This document shows, in pieces, positions 62,376 to 64,000 of a DNA stretch of 64,000 nt; position 1 is the stretch's first letter; every line of letters starts with the position of its first letter. Under the pieces are notes generated by a model. It was not told where the DNA came from and ran no database searches. It worked only from the letters and a program-made list of their open reading frames with translations. Where the stretch lies: positions 2,112,501 to 2,176,500 of the forward strand of contig NZ_CP114786.1 of NCBI RefSeq assembly GCF_027359675.1, given 5' to 3'. Source of the DNA: Roseibium sp. Sym1. GTDB taxonomy: Bacteria; Pseudomonadota; Alphaproteobacteria; Rhizobiales; Stappiaceae. Position numbers and translations under genes: made by a program.

Positions 62376-62506
62376 CGAATCACCCAATTTCCTCTCCGTC
62401 CGCATGGTTAACGAGAGAAGTAAATTTTGGGAAAACGTGGCTACGACCTAAGTTGAATTTCAGGAAAAGCGATTTTCTACCGTAGAGTGTGCTGTTCCTG
62501 ACCGTT

Positions 62507-63400
62507 TCAACTGGCAAACAGAAGCGCGCTGCCGGCGACGACAAGCGCAGCTCCGGCCCAGGCGCCAAGTGCGGGCATCTCCCCGGTGCGCCACCACATC
62601 ATCGGCAGCATGACGACCGGTGTCGTTGCCGACAGGGTGGCGACAATGCCGACCTGGCCACCGGAGAGCGCGAACAGGATCAGGGTCATGCCAAGTCCCA
62701 TGCCGAGAAGACCGGAAACGGCAATGACGCCGACTATGGACAGGCTCAGCCTGCCGGCGGGTTTGACCCACGAATACGGCAGCCGTGTCAGAAGCAGGAG
62801 GCCGATGGCGGCCACGCCGACACGGATGCTGGAAGCTGCAACCGGGTCGGCGCCGGTTTCCATGATCGGCCGGGCAATCAGCGAACCGACGGATTGCGAC
62901 AGAGCGGCGGCGAGACCGACCAGCACGCCGACCCAGACCGGTCCGCGGATGTTTTCCCACTTGTGCAGCTGCGACTTGCGCTTGCCGAAGCGGATGGCCA
63001 GCAGCACGCCCAGAAAGGTCAGGCCGATCCCGGCGACCTGTGTCCCGTTGAGATGTTCCCCCAGGATCATCCAGCCGAGGATCGCCGACATCGGCGCATT
63101 CAGGGAAAACAGCATGGCGGTACGGCGCGGGCCCATGCGGTTCAGGGTCAGGAAAAGCGCGGTGTCGCCCAGGAAGATGCCGATGAAACCGGACAGGACC
63201 AGTGGCAGAAGATGCGCGTTGCCGATCGAGCCCCAGCCCGTTGTCAGGGCCACCCATGCCGACAACATGAGCGCAACCAGCACCATGCGGGTGCAATTGA
63301 AGGCAATGGCGCCAAGGTGTTGTGCGGGGCCGGCGGACAGGAGGCCCGTCAGAGCCCAGAGCGTCGCCGCGCCAAGCGCCGCGGCTTCATAGAGAAACAT
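62507..63400 (-). CDS. EamA/DMT-family metabolite exporter
   Basis: A 297-residue membrane protein of the drug/metabolite superfamily with ten predicted helices in two EamA repeats: ALTGLLSAGPAQHLGAIAFN, LGDTALFLTLNRMGPRRTAMLFSLNAP and VGIVATLSATTPVVMLPMMW. Substrate unknown. It starts 13 bases beyond the TenA gene on the same strand and so is probably cotranscribed with it, which may suggest a thiamin-related compound (inference). Confidence 0.87.
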   Translation of the reverse strand: MFLYEAAALGAATLWALTGLLSAGPAQHLGAIAFNCTRMVLVALMLSAWVALTTGWGSIGNAHLLPLVLSGFIGIFLGDTALFLTLNRMGPRRTAMLFSLNAPMSAILGWMILGEHLNGTQVAGIGLTFLGVLLAIRFGKRKSQLHKWENIRGPVWVGVLVGLAAALSQSVGSLIARPIMETGADPVAASSIRVGVAAIGLLLLTRLPYSWVKPAGRLSLSIVGVIAVSGLLGMGLGMTLILFALSGGQVGIVATLSATTPVVMLPMMWWRTGEMPALGAWAGAALVVAGSALLFAS

Positions 63401-63412
63401 GAGTGATATCCG

Positions 63413-64000
63413 TCAGGGGCTGACCGGCAGCGTCGGCGGCTGGCCCGTCCAGGCCGTTTCGAAAAAGGCAACTTCGAGCGCGCTCATCTTGCGGAAGCAG
63501 ATAGCGGCCTCTTCCTGTTCCTCGGGCGAAAGCGCCGGGCCCAGACTGTCCATTTCCTCGCGCAGCCAGCCGACAAACTCCTGGAAACCGGCAACGGCGT
63601 GCAGGTCGATCCATTCGGCGAGATAAAAGGCATGCGGGCGCGGTTTTTGCGCTTCGCGGAGGCCCCAGGTGAGGTAGCACCATTCCGCGCAAAGCAGGCA
63701 GGCGAGACCCTCGGTGTAACGTCCTTTGCCGGAGGCGGTCAGCAGAAGTTCGGCAAAGGCACGGGTGACAGGGCCCTGGGCCGCGGCCTCGTAGACTTCG
63801 GGGTCTACGCCGAGGGCTTTGAACGAGCGAAGGAAATAGTCGTTTTCCTCCGAAGTCAGCAAGGCCAGAAAACCGGACAGGCGGGACTTGGAACGCATGG
63901 CGGGCGCCTTGGCCACCAGAAACCCGATCGTCGATGCCAGATCGGTAATGAACGTATAGTCCTCGATCAGGTAGCGGGCATAGGCTTCCTCTGGCACGGA
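63413..64000 (-). CDS. tenA: TenA family thiaminase-like protein, partial
   Basis: 195 residues are visible; the N terminus runs beyond the window, as TenA proteins have about 45 residues before the PEEAYARYLIEDYTF segment seen at the edge. The catalytic cysteine region is YTEGLACLLCAEWCYLTWG, and the conserved glutamate lies in SALEVAFFETAW. TenA hydrolyses aminopyrimidine products in thiamin salvage. The EamA gene follows 13 bases downstream. The GTG visible at 63997 is internal and not the start. Confidence 0.8.
   Translation of the reverse strand, partial: SVPEEAYARYLIEDYTFITDLASTIGFLVAKAPAMRSKSRLSGFLALLTSEENDYFLRSFKALGVDPEVYEAAAQGPVTRAFAELLLTASGKGRYTEGLACLLCAEWCYLTWGLREAQKPRPHAFYLAEWIDLHAVAGFQEFVGWLREEMDSLGPALSPEEQEEAAICFRKMSALEVAFFETAWTGQPPTLPVSP

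Noticed and set aside
1..64000. CRISPR arrays, prophage and rRNA/tRNA genes
   Set aside because: No regularly spaced repeats, phage structural genes or recognisable RNA genes were seen on reading the sequence; short or decayed tRNAs cannot be ruled out without a covariance search.

Overview
The window looks like chromosomal DNA of a high-GC alphaproteobacterium of the Hyphomicrobiales (Rhizobiales) type. A marine or soil heterotroph close to Stappiaceae (Roseibium/Labrenzia/Stappia) would fit, but that placement is inferred from gene content and no search was run. Supporting content: aroK-aroB with xerD nearby, bolA and a DnaJ-domain gene beside cobS-cobT, an IalB-family periplasmic protein, an L28 gene next to a YhhQ transporter, a complete-looking part of the ethylmalonyl-CoA pathway, and dispersed palindromic intergenic repeats. 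No rRNA, tRNA, phage, conjugative region or CRISPR array was seen. Most of the window is ordinary housekeeping.

Layout. 0-5 kb: an EEP-family phosphatase/nuclease, a YchJ-type SEC-C protein, a 464-base gap with a candidate LexA-controlled small RNA on the minus strand, and a flippase/acetyltransferase pair. 5-11 kb: acyl-CoA ligase, XerD, AroK-AroB and a CNNM/CorC transporter. 11-16 kb: BolA, a J-domain protein, aerobic cobaltochelatase CobS-CobT and a phytase-like secreted protein. 16-22 kb: an AT-rich MltR-like gene, YhhQ, L28, a DUF3108 protein, AccA and an L,D-transpeptidase lipoprotein. 22-31 kb: mesaconyl-CoA hydratase, a periplasmic rhodanese, TypA/BipA, a MarR-MFS operon, Tat-exported PhoD and FolP-FolK. 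31-41 kb: an alkaline-phosphatase-superfamily membrane protein, a ferredoxin-like protein, ArgG, a TetR regulator divergent from a two-subunit molybdenum hydroxylase, RlmN and IalB. 41-51 kb: an ECF sigma factor with a D-Ala-D-Ala dipeptidase, a secreted caspase-like protein, TrmH-type methyltransferase, quinone oxidoreductase, ExoIII, a CPA2 antiporter, GH25 lysozyme and tandem SH3 proteins. 51-64 kb: CAP lipoprotein, ccr divergent from ecm, SbtA-SbtB-carbonic anhydrase, DinB, a TA-flanked inverted-repeat element, HD-GYP, a chemoreceptor, an EamA transporter and a TenA gene cut by the window end.

How genes work together. Ccr, Ecm and Mch are three enzymes of the ethylmalonyl-CoA route of acetyl-CoA assimilation. 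Ecm needs cobalamin, and CobS-CobT make cobalamin aerobically. Ccr fixes CO2, and directly after ecm lie a bicarbonate permease, its PII-like partner and a beta-carbonic anhydrase, so this end of the window may be a carbon-assimilation neighbourhood (inference). Cell-envelope functions recur: L,D-transpeptidase, D-Ala-D-Ala dipeptidase, lysozyme, SH3 proteins, flippase and CAP lipoprotein.

Limits. All protein names rest on reading motifs and remembered family features. Start codons were moved from the longest open frame where a ribosome binding site or family length argued for it, and this is stated in each entry.
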